DNA of 64,000 nucleotides from Caballeronia novacaledonica (GCF_900258035.1 NZ_OGTP01000004.1:124001-188000), one strand, 5' to 3'. Shown: positions 8,481-16,581, numbered from the stretch's first letter. Program-made: numbers and translations. The notes: generated by a model not told the origin, from the letters alone.

Positions 8481-8971
8481 ATGCCGCTCAATCCCGATTC
8501 CCCTCTCGCACGTCTCATGAATGCTCCGGTGAGGCCGGGCAAAGTCGTATGGATAGGCTTGCGCGGCGCGCGGCGCGAGCCGCTCGACGTGGTCGAATTC
8601 GCGCTCGCGCTGACGGACGGCGGTCTCGAAGGCGACCACTACAGCCGCAAGGGCGGCAATCGGCAAGTAACGCTGATGCGGAGAGCCTGCGCGCGATAGC
8701 GAGCCACCTCGGTCTCGATGACGTTTCGCCCCTGGATTTGCGGCGCAATATCGTTACGGCGGGCATGAATCTTCATGCGCTGAAGGACCGGCGCTTTCGT
8801 ATCGGCGGCGCGGTGCTGGAAGCGAGCGGGGAATGTCATCCGTGCTCGCGCATGGAAGAGGCGTTCGGCGTGGGCGGCTATAACGCGGTGCGCGGATTCG
8901 GCGGCATCACGGCGCGCGTCGTCGAAGGCGGCAGGCTCGATCTTTCGAGCATGATCGAGCCGCTGCCCTGA
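8481..8971 (+). pseudogene. MOSC-domain protein gene broken by a frameshift
   Basis: The first frame gives a MOSC N-terminal part (VRPGKVVWIGLRGARREPLD, then LTDGGLEGDHYSRKGGNRQVTLM) and breaks near 8680, ending at 8699. The next frame continues with the rest of the domain: ESLRAIASHLGLDDVSPLDLRRNIVTAG, then ASGECHPCSRMEEAFG with the conserved cysteine. The text at the junction fits loss of about four bases between LM and AESLRA. MOSC proteins handle sulfur from the molybdenum cofactor or bind metals. As written, the gene cannot make the full protein, unless this is an assembly error. Confidence 0.8.
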
Positions 8972-8985
8972 TCGCTCGCGCTGGC

Positions 8986-9046
8986 CGTCGCAAGTTGCGA
9001 CATCCTCATACGACAAAGCTTCGTCAATGTGTTCGAAACTGCGACA
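8986..9046 (+). promoter_or_regulatory. Paired activator-site candidates upstream of the adh promoter
   Basis: Two 17-bp near-palindromes fit TGTCGCA-N3-TGCGACA: 8986-9002 (CGTCGCAAGTTGCGACA) and 9030-9046 (TGTTCGAAACTGCGACA). They lie 44 bp centre to centre and about 100-160 bp upstream of the sigma54 promoter at 9144, the normal distance for enhancer sites. The reverse complement of the second site matches the site at 11000-11016 in 15 of 17 positions. Likely bound by the MimR-like activator; this is inference. Confidence 0.65.
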
Positions 9047-9143
9047 CGTCTCCCCGCAACCCGCCCGGAGTCATGCGCGTATCGCGTAGCCGATTGCCGC
9101 GAAGACGTGCAGGAATCCGGGTTCTCCGCGCAGAGGTCTTCAT

Positions 9144-9159
9144 TGGCGTAATCCTTGCT
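9144..9159 (+). promoter_or_regulatory. Sigma54 (-24/-12) promoter of the alcohol dehydrogenase gene
   Basis: The sequence TGGCGTAATCCTTGCT matches the sigma54 consensus TGGCAC-N5-TTGCA/T, with GG at 9145-9146 and GC at 9157-9158 separated by exactly ten bases. Transcription would start near 9170, about 50 bases before the GTG start at 9219. Two enhancer-like sites lie upstream. Confidence 0.75.
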
Positions 9160-9218
9160 CCAGAGGCTCCGCGGGCAGCTCTGCGCTGACTCGACGATAA
9201 CGCCCAAGGAGACATAAC

Positions 9219-10262
9219 GTGAAGGCTGCCGTGCTGCACGAGTACGACGAAACCTTGTCCCGCGACGAATTCGTTCGCTATGAAGACGTTGAAACGCCCG
9301 ACATCGTCAGACCGACCGACGTGATCGTCCGCATCGGCGGAGCAGGCGTGTGCCGCACCGACCTGCACGTCGTCGAGGGAATCTGGCGCGGCAAGGTCGA
9401 TGTCGCGCTCCCCTACATCATGGGCCACGAGAACGCCGGCTGGGTCGAGGCCGTCGGGCGCGCCGTCGAAAGCGTCAAGGTGGGCGATCCGGTCGTCTGT
9501 CATCCGCTCGTCACGAGCGGCCACTGTCTCGCGTGCCGGCGCGGCGACGACATGCACGCGACCGAGAGCCGCTTTCCCGGCATCAACGCGAACGGCGGTT
9601 ACGCCGAATATCTATCGACCGGCGAACGCTCGCTGATCCGTCTGCCATCCACGCTCGCGCCGAAAGACGTCGCGCCCTACACGGATGCCGGCCTGACCGC
9701 ATATCGCGCCGCGAAGAAGGCGTCGCGTCATTTGCTGCCCGGGCAGTTCGCCGTGGTGATCGGTGCGGGCGGACTGGGGCATATCGGCATTCAGGTGCTC
9801 AATGCGCTGTGCGCGGCGGAGATCATCGTCGTCGATCGTTCGGAAACTGCGCTGGCGCTAGCGAAAGAGTGCGGCGCGCATCACACCGTTCAAGCCGGGG
9901 AAGGCGATGTGGAACGCGTGCTCGAACTGATGCACGGCAACGGCGCGGAAGCCGTGATCGATTTCGTCGGCGAAGGCGATGCCATCGCGAAAGGTCTCGC
10001 GATGACGCGCAATGCGGGCTTCTATTACATCGTCGGTTATGGCGGGAAGATCGAGATTCCGACCATCGACATGATCACGAGCGAAAAGACCATCGTGGGC
10101 AATCTGGTCGGAACCTATCCCGAACTCGTCGAACTGATGGCGCTCGCGGATCGCGGGCTCGTGAATCTGGCCACGCGCGAATACCGGCTGAGCGACGCGA
10201 ATCAGGCGCTCAAGGATCTGCATCACGGCAGGATCAAGGGACGCGCGGTCCTCATTCCCTAG
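9219..10262 (+). CDS. Zinc-type NAD(P)-dependent alcohol dehydrogenase of the monooxygenase island
   Basis: A GTG start at 9219 follows AAGGAG. The 347-residue medium-chain dehydrogenase has the catalytic zinc ligands C45 (GVCRTDLH) and H70-E71 (GHEN), and the Rossmann motif VIGAGGLGHIGIQ. Its close relatives accompany Prm/Mim propane/acetone monooxygenases and oxidise the alcohol product, for example 2-propanol to acetone. The lobe that normally holds structural zinc reads VTSGHCLACRRGDDMHATES. Only C103 and C106 remain, with S100 and A114 at the other two expected cysteine positions. It is the first gene after the sigma54 promoter at 9144, while the monooxygenase genes begin 945 bp later. 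Confidence 0.9.
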   Translation: MKAAVLHEYDETLSRDEFVRYEDVETPDIVRPTDVIVRIGGAGVCRTDLHVVEGIWRGKVDVALPYIMGHENAGWVEAVGRAVESVKVGDPVVCHPLVTSGHCLACRRGDDMHATESRFPGINANGGYAEYLSTGERSLIRLPSTLAPKDVAPYTDAGLTAYRAAKKASRHLLPGQFAVVIGAGGLGHIGIQVLNALCAAEIIVVDRSETALALAKECGAHHTVQAGEGDVERVLELMHGNGAEAVIDFVGEGDAIAKGLAMTRNAGFYYIVGYGGKIEIPTIDMITSEKTIVGNLVGTYPELVELMALADRGLVNLATREYRLSDANQALKDLHHGRIKGRAVLIP

Positions 10263-10295
10263 TAGCCGGTCAACTGGATTCGAGCGGAGAGCGTC

Positions 10296-10601
10296 ATGGC
10301 GGCGCAAGGCAATGTCACGCCCATCTCGGAGCGCGTGCGGCTCGTGATCGCGCTGACGCAGATCAATTCGGATCATCTGCGCGGCAAGAGCCGCGTCGCG
10401 GGCGTCGAGATCGAGCTGGAAGGCGCGCTGGCGGCAAGTCCGCCCGAAGCGCGCACGTCGCAGCAATGTCTGGACATCGAGATGCTGCGCGAACGGCTAC
10501 ACGACGCGAACGAATCGATACGCGCGCTCGAGGAACGACGCGCGCGTCTCACTGCTGCACTGGCGGACGTGGAAGCGGCGCTGCGCCGCGAGTCGCGATG
10601 A
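10296..10601 (+). CDS. Hypothetical protein with C-terminal coiled coil
   Basis: A 101-residue protein following GGAGAG, starting 34 bases after the alcohol dehydrogenase stop. The second half (IEMLRERLHDANESIRALEERRARLTAALADVEAALR region) has heptad-like leucines and alternating charges, typical of a short coiled coil. No enzymatic motif is visible and I do not recognise the family. Its stop overlaps the ATG of a decayed CobW-like gene by four bases, so both may have been part of an older operon. Spacing and ribosome site make it more likely real than not. Confidence 0.5.
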   Translation: MAAQGNVTPISERVRLVIALTQINSDHLRGKSRVAGVEIELEGALAASPPEARTSQQCLDIEMLRERLHDANESIRALEERRARLTAALADVEAALRRESR

Positions 10602-10816
10602 AGCGCATGACCGGCTTTCCCGGCGCGGGCAAGACCACGCCGCTCGATTGTGTGCTGCGCCGGGCAGCCCGGGCGGCGCTTTGGAGTCGTCGAATTCCGC
10701 CAGCGCACCGAAGTCGATAGCGCGATCTGCGTCGCCGATGCGCTGCGTCTGTCGGCGATCCCGCGCTCGTGTATCTGCCGCACGCGTTATTCAGGATCTC
10801 GGGAACACGGAGATGA
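10598..10816 (+). pseudogene. Decayed CobW-like GTPase/metallochaperone remnant
   Basis: The first frame starts MKRMTGFPGAGKTTPLDCVLRRA, which resembles the P-loop start of CobW/COG0523 GTPases (TGFLGAGKTTLLNHVLR) with the loop GAGKTT intact. It ends after 40 codons. A second frame then reads RRFGVVEFRQRTEVDSAICVADALRL, and a third reads DPALVYLPHALFRISG. Both suit later parts of a CobW-type GTPase domain. At least two frameshifts and internal deletions are needed, so the gene is dead. Family assignment is moderate because so little is left. Confidence 0.55.
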
Positions 10817-10995
10817 ACATGACGACCGATGCAACCACGAAAGAAGCGTTCTTCGAACGGCTAGGCGCGCTGTCCGACGAGATGATCGGCGCGTACGGCC
10901 GCGACTTCGCGATGGGCGCGCTGATCGTCGCCGCGCGCTGCATCGCGCAAGGACAGCCGGTTGAGAACGAATCCACGCCCGCGAACAGCCCGTGA
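10813..10995 (+). CDS. Small hypothetical protein
   Basis: An open frame of 60 residues (MNMTTDATTKEAFFERLGALSDEMIGAYGRDFAMGALIVAARCIAQ...) starting at 10813, or two codons later at 10819. The composition looks like a folded helical peptide and the frame has good third-position GC. No family is recognised and the ribosome site is weak. It ends just before the enhancer-like site at 11000. It could also be a leftover of the decayed region. Confidence 0.4.
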   Translation: MNMTTDATTKEAFFERLGALSDEMIGAYGRDFAMGALIVAARCIAQGQPVENESTPANSP

Positions 10996-10999
10996 ACGA

Positions 11000-11048
11000 T
11001 GTCGCAGATTCGGACACCGCAGGAACGCACACGTCGCGTTCCACGACA
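11000..11048 (+). promoter_or_regulatory. Paired activator-site candidates upstream of the mimA promoter
   Basis: Sites at 11000-11016 (TGTCGCAGATTCGGACA) and 11032-11048 (CGTCGCGTTCCACGACA) fit the same TGTCGCA-N3-TGCGACA pattern as the pair upstream of the alcohol dehydrogenase. They are 32 bp apart centre to centre and end about 40 bp before the sigma54 promoter at 11090. The repeat of the arrangement at both promoters supports a common activator. Confidence 0.65.
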
Positions 11049-11089
11049 CGCTCGCGAGCGCGGCCTTGCTGCATGGGGACCGAAGCGCA

Positions 11090-11105
11090 TGGCACGCTTG
11101 TCGCT
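11090..11105 (+). promoter_or_regulatory. Sigma54 (-24/-12) promoter of the monooxygenase operon
   Basis: TGGCACGCTTGTCGCT has a perfect -24 element TGGCAC. The -12 GC at 11103-11104 lies ten bases after the GG, with TCGC in place of TTGC. Predicted start is near 11116, leaving a 90-base leader before mimA. It agrees with the sigma54-type activator encoded at the end of the same gene cluster. Confidence 0.7.
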
Positions 11106-11206
11106 CTATATCGGACCGCGCCGACGAAAGCGGCGCATGTGTTGACGATCACGGGCCTGCGCGCGAGAAGCCGCCGGTCTCCCTGTAACCGGACAAGGAG
11201 AGCTCG

Positions 11207-12877
11207 ATGTCAGAAGCATTAACGCTCAACAAGATCACGTCCCAGCGAGGAATCAGCATCGGCGAGGCGGCCAAACGCGTCGCGGATCTCGGCTGGACAC
11301 CCAGTTACGTTCAGGAAGCGATGACCTTCCCGACCGACTACAAGATCAGCAAGGCGCCGCGCGATCCCATGAAGCAGGTTTTGCGCTCGTATTTCCCGAT
11401 GCAGGAGGAGAAGGACAACCGCGTCTACGGCGCGCTCGACGCGGCGTTGCGCGGCGATATGTTCCGTAATGTCGAGCCGCGCTGGGTCGAGTGGATGAAG
11501 CTGTTCCTCGCGATCATCCCGTTTCCGGAAATCTCGGCCGCACGCTCGATGGCGATGCTCGGCCGTCTTGCGCCCGGAGAAGAACTGCGCACCGGCTTCA
11601 CGATGCAGATGGTCGACGAGTTTCGCCACTCGACGATCCAGATGAACCTGAAGAAGTGGTACATGGAGAACTACATCGATCCGGCGGGCTTCGATATCAC
11701 CGAAGCCGCGTTCGGCAAGTGCTACGCGACGACCATCGGCCGGCAGTTCGCGGAAGGCTTTCTGACGGGCGATGCCGTGACGGCCGCCAACGTGTTCCTG
11801 CAGGTGGTCGCGGAAACCGCCTTCACCAACACGCTGTTCGTGGCGATGCCATCGGAAGCGGCGCGCAACGGCGACTATGCGTTGCCGACCGTGTTCCTTT
11901 CCGTGCAGTCGGATGAGAGCCGGCACATTGGCAATGGTCATTCGCTGATGATGTCGGTCATCAACGATCCGGACAATCATCTGCTGCTCGAACGGGATCT
12001 GCGCTATGCGTTCTGGCAGAACCACGCCATCGTCGATGCGGCCATCGGCACGTTCATCGAGTACGGCACGACCGATCGCGACAAGAAGAAGGAGTCGTAT
12101 GCGGAGTTGTGGCACCGGTGGATCTACGAGGATTACTACCGCACCTACATGCTGCCGCTCGAAAAGTACGGCATCAAGATTCATCACGACGATGTCGCCG
12201 CCGCGTGGGATCGCCTCGTCAAGAAGAACTACGTGCACAAGGTCGCGCAATTCTTCTCGGTCGGCTGGCCGGTGAACTTCTGGCGCATCGAGGCGCAGAC
12301 CGAGAAGGACTTCGAGTGGTTCGAGCATAAATATCCGGGCTGGTATGCGGAGTTCGGCGACTACTGGAAGTGGTATGCGAAGAAGAGCGTGCCGGGCGAG
12401 ACCAACATGCTGTTCGATCAGGAGAACGGCTATGTGTATCCGCATCGGTGCTGGAGCTGCCTCGTGCCGTGTCTGATCCGCGAGGACTTCTGCGTCGATG
12501 AAGTCGACGGCAAGCTCTACACGTACTGCTCGGAGTTATGCCGCTGGACACACAAGGTCGCGTTCGCGTCGGAATACGAAGGCCGTCCGACGCCCGCGAT
12601 GGGCCGCTTCAGCGGCCGCCGCGAATGGGAAGAGGTCTATCACGGCTGGGATCTCGCGGATTGCATCAAGGATCTCGGCTTCGTTCGCAGCGACGGCAGG
12701 ACGCTCGTGCCGCAACCGCATCTGCGCTTCGACAACCGCGACATGTGGACGCTCGACCATGTTCGCGGCCACACCATCCAGAGCCCGATCGTGCTGTTGC
12801 GGGAGATGACGCCGGAGCAGCGCGAGAAGCACATCGCGGAATATCGCGCGGGCTTCACGATCAATCCGTGCAGTTGA
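11207..12877 (+). CDS. mimA: Soluble diiron monooxygenase hydroxylase alpha subunit (Mim/Prm type)
   Basis: A 556-residue catalytic subunit of a binuclear iron monooxygenase that inserts one oxygen atom of O2 into propane, acetone, phenol or similar small substrates. The six iron ligands are all present: E108, E138 and H141 (DEFRH), E203 (AETAF), E237 and H240 (DESRH), each six positions earlier than the methane monooxygenase numbering I recall. A C-terminal cysteine-rich stretch (CWSCLVPC, then YCSELC) is typical of the group. The sequence strongly resembles mycobacterial MimA and Rhodococcus PrmA. AAGGAGAG precedes the ATG. It is the first gene of the sigma54-driven operon. Confidence 0.95.
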   Translation: MSEALTLNKITSQRGISIGEAAKRVADLGWTPSYVQEAMTFPTDYKISKAPRDPMKQVLRSYFPMQEEKDNRVYGALDAALRGDMFRNVEPRWVEWMKLFLAIIPFPEISAARSMAMLGRLAPGEELRTGFTMQMVDEFRHSTIQMNLKKWYMENYIDPAGFDITEAAFGKCYATTIGRQFAEGFLTGDAVTAANVFLQVVAETAFTNTLFVAMPSEAARNGDYALPTVFLSVQSDESRHIGNGHSLMMSVINDPDNHLLLERDLRYAFWQNHAIVDAAIGTFIEYGTTDRDKKKESYAELWHRWIYEDYYRTYMLPLEKYGIKIHHDDVAAAWDRLVKKNYVHKVAQFFSVGWPVNFWRIEAQTEKDFEWFEHKYPGWYAEFGDYWKWYAKKSVPGETNMLFDQENGYVYPHRCWSCLVPCLIREDFCVDEVDGKLYTYCSELCRWTHKVAFASEYEGRPTPAMGRFSGRREWEEVYHGWDLADCIKDLGFVRSDGRTLVPQPHLRFDNRDMWTLDHVRGHTIQSPIVLLREMTPEQREKHIAEYRAGFTINPCS

Positions 12878-12937
12878 GACGGGCCTGCGGCCCGCTGCGT
12901 TCGTGCGCATCGGGCCGCGACGAGCATGGGAAAACCT

Positions 12938-13981
12938 ATGAGCGATTCGAATCAGACGCATACGGTCCGCTTCGAGCCGGTCGGCGTCGAGATGTCCGTC
13001 GAGGAGGGCGAGACGGTGCTGGAGGCGGCGTTCCGGCAGGGCATCGCCGTCATGCACGGATGCAAGGAAGGGCAGTGCAGCAGTTGCAAGTCGCTGCTCG
13101 TGGAGGGCGACGTCGAGTTGAAGAAGTATTCGACCTTCGCATTGCCGGACTACGAAAAGGAGTCGGGTCATATTCTGCTGTGCAGGACGCTCGCCTACAG
13201 CGACCTGACCGTCGAGCTGCTGAACTACGACGAAGACCTGATGCGCCGCTCGATACCCGTAGCCGAATACGACGCGACGGTCACGAGCATCGCGCCGCTC
13301 ACGCACGACATCCGTCTGCTCGAAGTCGAACTGAGCCGTCCGCTGCGCTTCTGGGCCGGCCAGTACGTCGATCTGACGATGCCGTCCGCGGGCATCACGC
13401 GCTCGTTCTCGATGGCCAATCCGCCCGATGGCGAAAGGCGGCTGCGCTTCATCATCAAGAAGTATCCGAACGGCGCGTTCTCTTCGCTGCTCGACGACGG
13501 CCTGAAGCCCGGCGACCGGCTCGTTGCCAAAGGCCCTTACGGCACGTGTTTTCGGCGCGAGGATCAGCCCGGCCCGATGGTGCTGGTCGGAGGCGGTTCG
13601 GGCATGTCGCCGTTGTGGTCGATCCTGCAGGATCACGTAGAGAGCGGCGAAGAACGGCCCGTGCGTTTCTTCTACGGCGCGCGCGCCCGCCGCGACCTGT
13701 TCTATCTCGACGAGTTTGCGGACTTCGCCGGCCGGCTGCCGGACTTCCGCTTCATTCCGGCGCTGTCGAATGCCGAACCCGGCGACGACTGGACGGGCGA
13801 TACGGGTTTCATCCATGAAGTCGTGAGCCGCAGGTTGCGCGAGGAATCGCTCGCGGGCGATATCGACGCCTACGCATGCGGTCCCACGGCGATGATCGAC
13901 GCCGTGATTCCGGCGCTGCAGATGGCGGGCGTGGAACCGGAGCGGCTCTTCTTCGACAAGTTCACTCAGGCGGTCCGATGA
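12938..13981 (+). CDS. mimB: Monooxygenase reductase component (2Fe-2S, FAD, NADH)
   Basis: A 347-residue electron-transfer protein carrying electrons from NADH to the diiron hydroxylase. Residues 1-95 are a plant-type ferredoxin domain with cluster ligands C42, C47, C50 and C82 (HGCKEGQCSSC ... ILLC). An FAD-binding domain with TRSFSMANPP follows, then an NADH domain with LVGGGSGMSPLWSIL and a terminal ACGPTAMID. An in-frame ATG at 12926 is also possible; 12938 is preferred because the protein then starts where I expect relatives to start. It lies between the alpha and beta subunit genes, the order typical of Mim and Prm operons. Confidence 0.94.
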   Translation: MSDSNQTHTVRFEPVGVEMSVEEGETVLEAAFRQGIAVMHGCKEGQCSSCKSLLVEGDVELKKYSTFALPDYEKESGHILLCRTLAYSDLTVELLNYDEDLMRRSIPVAEYDATVTSIAPLTHDIRLLEVELSRPLRFWAGQYVDLTMPSAGITRSFSMANPPDGERRLRFIIKKYPNGAFSSLLDDGLKPGDRLVAKGPYGTCFRREDQPGPMVLVGGGSGMSPLWSILQDHVESGEERPVRFFYGARARRDLFYLDEFADFAGRLPDFRFIPALSNAEPGDDWTGDTGFIHEVVSRRLREESLAGDIDAYACGPTAMIDAVIPALQMAGVEPERLFFDKFTQAVR

Positions 13982-14022
13982 TCGATTCATCGGTGCACAA
14001 GGCTAAGTAAAGGAGACGCGAC

Positions 14023-15108
14023 ATGAGTACAGTGACGGAGCATTCGGCAACGGTTAAGTCGGGTGCCGCGGGCGCGGCGCAATTCGCGGGCTGGGACAGC
14101 CGCAAGTACAACTATTTCGAACCGAAGGGCCGCAAGGCGAGCCATTACGAGGACATGACCGTCGACGTGCAGCCGGACCCGAAGCGCTATCTGATTCAGG
14201 ACTGGATCCTTCAGTTCGCCGACGGCACGCCGACCTACTCGGAAACGTGGACAGCGGCGAAAAGCTCGGACTGGCACACGTTCCGCGCGGTCGACGAGGA
14301 ATGGGAGCGCACGCATTATCAGCGTCAGTCGACTATCGTCGGAATGGTTACGAATGCGATCGCCAATGCGCGGCGCACGGGCGCGGTCAAGCGTTTCGAC
14401 AAGGCGTGGGTGAAGGTTCTGGAGCAGCATCTGGGCGCCTACAAACATGCGGAATTCGGCCTCGGCACCGCGACCATGCACGCGCAACGCTACGGCTACA
14501 CGCAGATGATCAACAGCGCGATCCTGACGAACGCGTCGTACAAGCTGCGTTTCGCACAGGACCTGACGCTGTATCTTGGCGAGATCGCGCTCGACCTGCC
14601 CGGCTTCGATCTCGATGCCGGCAAGAAGCACTGGCTCGAAGATCCGGTCTGGCAGCCTACGCGTCTGGCCATCGAGACGATCGGCGGCGCGACCGATTAC
14701 CTTGAAAAGTATTTCGCCGTCAATGTGGTCTTCGAGCCGCTGGTGGGAGATCTGTTCCGCAGCGGTTTCATCATGCAGATCGCGGCTGCGCAAAACGACT
14801 TCGTGACGCCGACCGTCGTGTCCGCCGCCGAAGGCGACTACGAGCGCAATCTCGCCAACGCGGTCGAGCTGTTCCACATGCTCGCGAACGACCCGGCGCA
14901 CGGCGAAGCGAACCGCGCGCTGTTCGGGGCGTGGCTCGAAAAGCACGGCGCGCTCGCCGCCGACGCGGCCAGGCACTTGCAGCCGGTCTGGTCGATTCCC
15001 CATGCGAAGGCGGCGCAATTCACCGATTGCCTGAACAGTTCCATCGAGCGTGCGGAACTGATCGCAAAGGAAATCGGCATTCCGTCTTCACTCGCGACCG
15101 AAGCCTGA
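14023..15108 (+). CDS. mimC: Monooxygenase hydroxylase beta subunit
   Basis: A 361-residue small hydroxylase subunit. It shares the helical ferritin-like fold of the alpha subunit but not the iron ligands, and it supports the alpha subunit in an (alpha-beta)2 core. Features shared with toluene and propane monooxygenase beta subunits include RKYNYFEPKGRKASHYEDMTVDVQPDP at the N terminus, the DWILQFADGTPTYSE block, and the central HMHAQRYGYTQM-like helix (here TATMHAQRYGYTQM). An AAAGGAGAC ribosome site precedes the ATG. The gap to the reductase gene is about 40 bases, so the genes are co-transcribed. Confidence 0.94.
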   Translation: MSTVTEHSATVKSGAAGAAQFAGWDSRKYNYFEPKGRKASHYEDMTVDVQPDPKRYLIQDWILQFADGTPTYSETWTAAKSSDWHTFRAVDEEWERTHYQRQSTIVGMVTNAIANARRTGAVKRFDKAWVKVLEQHLGAYKHAEFGLGTATMHAQRYGYTQMINSAILTNASYKLRFAQDLTLYLGEIALDLPGFDLDAGKKHWLEDPVWQPTRLAIETIGGATDYLEKYFAVNVVFEPLVGDLFRSGFIMQIAAAQNDFVTPTVVSAAEGDYERNLANAVELFHMLANDPAHGEANRALFGAWLEKHGALAADAARHLQPVWSIPHAKAAQFTDCLNSSIERAELIAKEIGIPSSLATEA

Positions 15109-15143
15109 GACTCGTTTGAATCCACCGCGAACAGGAGCAGCTC

Positions 15144-15497
15144 ATGTCAGTGCATACCGACAACATCTTCAAGTCGATCAAGGATCTTCGCTTCGAGCAG
15201 ACCATCTCGCATCAGTGCGGCGTGACGATGAACGACAGCGTCGAGGCCCGCGCGATCGCCGAGCTCATGGGAAGCAAGCCGGGCATCACGGTCACGTATC
15301 TGCCGGCGATGATCCGCATCGACGGGCAGGACAAAATCGAGTTCAGGATGGGCGAAATCAGCGAAGTGCTGGGCCGCGAGATGACGCCTCATCTGTTCGA
15401 GATATCGACGTCGACGCATTACGGCCGCATGGTGATGATCGACGACGACACCGTCGTGCTGTTCGGCAACATGGAAGACGCGATGGCCTACGAATGA
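15144..15497 (+). CDS. mimD: Monooxygenase coupling/effector protein (MmoB/DmpM family)
   Basis: A 117-residue cofactor-free protein of the MmoB/DmpM family, which binds the hydroxylase and tunes O2 activation and substrate access. The family pattern is visible: NDSVEARAIAELMGSKPGITVTYLPAMIRIDGQDKIEFRM, followed by a short C-terminal strand region. The ATG at 15144 follows AACAGGAGCAG. It completes the four-component set alpha, reductase, beta, coupling protein, with about 35 bases to the upstream gene. Confidence 0.94.
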   Translation: MSVHTDNIFKSIKDLRFEQTISHQCGVTMNDSVEARAIAELMGSKPGITVTYLPAMIRIDGQDKIEFRMGEISEVLGREMTPHLFEISTSTHYGRMVMIDDDTVVLFGNMEDAMAYE

Positions 15498-15555
15498 AAG
15501 CGCGCGACGGCGCGCCGCGCGCGCCGCTGTCCGGCAACCCCACGGAGACACAGAC

Positions 15556-16581
15556 ATGTTCAGAACTCAGGACGGCGAGGAGATTTTCATCATCGACGGG
15601 CACGTTCACCTATGGGACGGCAGCAAGGCGAATCTGAAGAACGTGCACGGCCAGCAGTTCATCGACTGCTTCTATGCGTATCACAGCAATCTGAGCCCGA
15701 AGGAATATCTGTGGCCGAAGGAGAAGTTCGACAAGTACGGCGAAGAAGTGATGTATGAAGACCTGTTCGTCACCGGCTACGACGACATGGCGATCTGCCA
15801 GCCGACCTATCTCACCGACTTCTACAAGAACGGCTTCAACACCACCGAGGCGAACTACGTGGTGAAGAAGAAGTATCCGCACCGTTTCATCGTGAACGGC
15901 GCGTTCGATCCGCGCGATGGCGAAGCGGGGCTGGAGCGCCTGAACGAGCTTGCCGAGCTTTACAAGATTCAGGGCGTGAAGCTCTATACGGCGGAATGGC
16001 GCGGCGACAGCAAGGGCTACAAGCTGTCCGATCCGGGCGCGTATCGCTTTCTGGAGCGATGCGAGCAACTGGGCATCAGGAACATTCACGTGCATAAGGG
16101 CCCGACGATTCTGCCGCTCAACCGCGATGCCTTCGACGTCGCGGATATCGACGATGTCGCAACGAGCTTCCAGGGACTGAACTTCATCGTCGAGCATTGC
16201 GGGCTGCCGCGCCTGGACGATTTCTGCTGGATCGCCACGCAGGAAACGAACGTCTATGGCGGGCTCGCCGTTGTGCTGCCGTTCATCCACACGCGGCCCG
16301 AATACTTCGCGCACGTGATTTCCGAGCTTCTGTTCTGGATCGGCGAGGACCGCATTCTCTACGGCAGCGATTACGCGATCTGGTCGCCCAAATGGCTGAT
16401 CGAAAAGTTCATGGCGTTCGAGCTGCCGGAATCGGTCAGCAAGGAAACGGGCGTGAAGCTGACGCTCGAGGCGAAGAAAAAGATCCTCGGGCTGAATGCG
16501 GCGCGCCTGTACGGCATCGATATCGACGCGCAGAAGAAGCTGCTCGAAGAGGCGCCGCACCCTGCGGTGGCGCACGCATGA
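15556..16581 (+). CDS. Amidohydrolase-superfamily protein of the monooxygenase operon
   Basis: A 341-residue metal-dependent hydrolase of the amidohydrolase-2 type, with the barrel metal motif IIDGHVHLWD near residue 20, HVHKGPT and FIVEHCGLPRLDDF in the middle, and the catalytic aspartate region ILYGSDYAIWSP near the C terminus. A gene of this type follows the four monooxygenase genes in Mim/Prm clusters. It is thought to matter for enzyme function or maturation rather than as an ordinary hydrolase, but its reaction is not established to my knowledge. Its stop overlaps the start of the DUF59 gene by four bases, indicating translational coupling. Confidence 0.9.
   Translation: MFRTQDGEEIFIIDGHVHLWDGSKANLKNVHGQQFIDCFYAYHSNLSPKEYLWPKEKFDKYGEEVMYEDLFVTGYDDMAICQPTYLTDFYKNGFNTTEANYVVKKKYPHRFIVNGAFDPRDGEAGLERLNELAELYKIQGVKLYTAEWRGDSKGYKLSDPGAYRFLERCEQLGIRNIHVHKGPTILPLNRDAFDVADIDDVATSFQGLNFIVEHCGLPRLDDFCWIATQETNVYGGLAVVLPFIHTRPEYFAHVISELLFWIGEDRILYGSDYAIWSPKWLIEKFMAFELPESVSKETGVKLTLEAKKKILGLNAARLYGIDIDAQKKLLEEAPHPAVAHA

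Noticed and set aside
8987-9001. GTCGCAA/TTGCGAC inverted repeat considered as a terminator for the MOSC gene
   Set aside because: No T-run and only a one-base loop. The same pattern recurs at three more places before sigma54 promoters, so an activator site is the better reading.
9350-10720. 456-codon plus-strand frame through the alcohol dehydrogenase
   Set aside because: Arginine-rich alternative frame of a real gene. Only its last 40 codons (10598-10720) carry a P-loop, and those are annotated as the CobW remnant.
10992-11222. 76-codon frame over the mimA upstream region
   Set aside because: It covers the enhancer-like sites and the sigma54 promoter, has low-complexity composition and no ribosome site.
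12536-13990. 484-codon antisense frame across mimA end and mimB
   Set aside because: Crosses two unrelated real genes and has low-complexity composition; a shadow.
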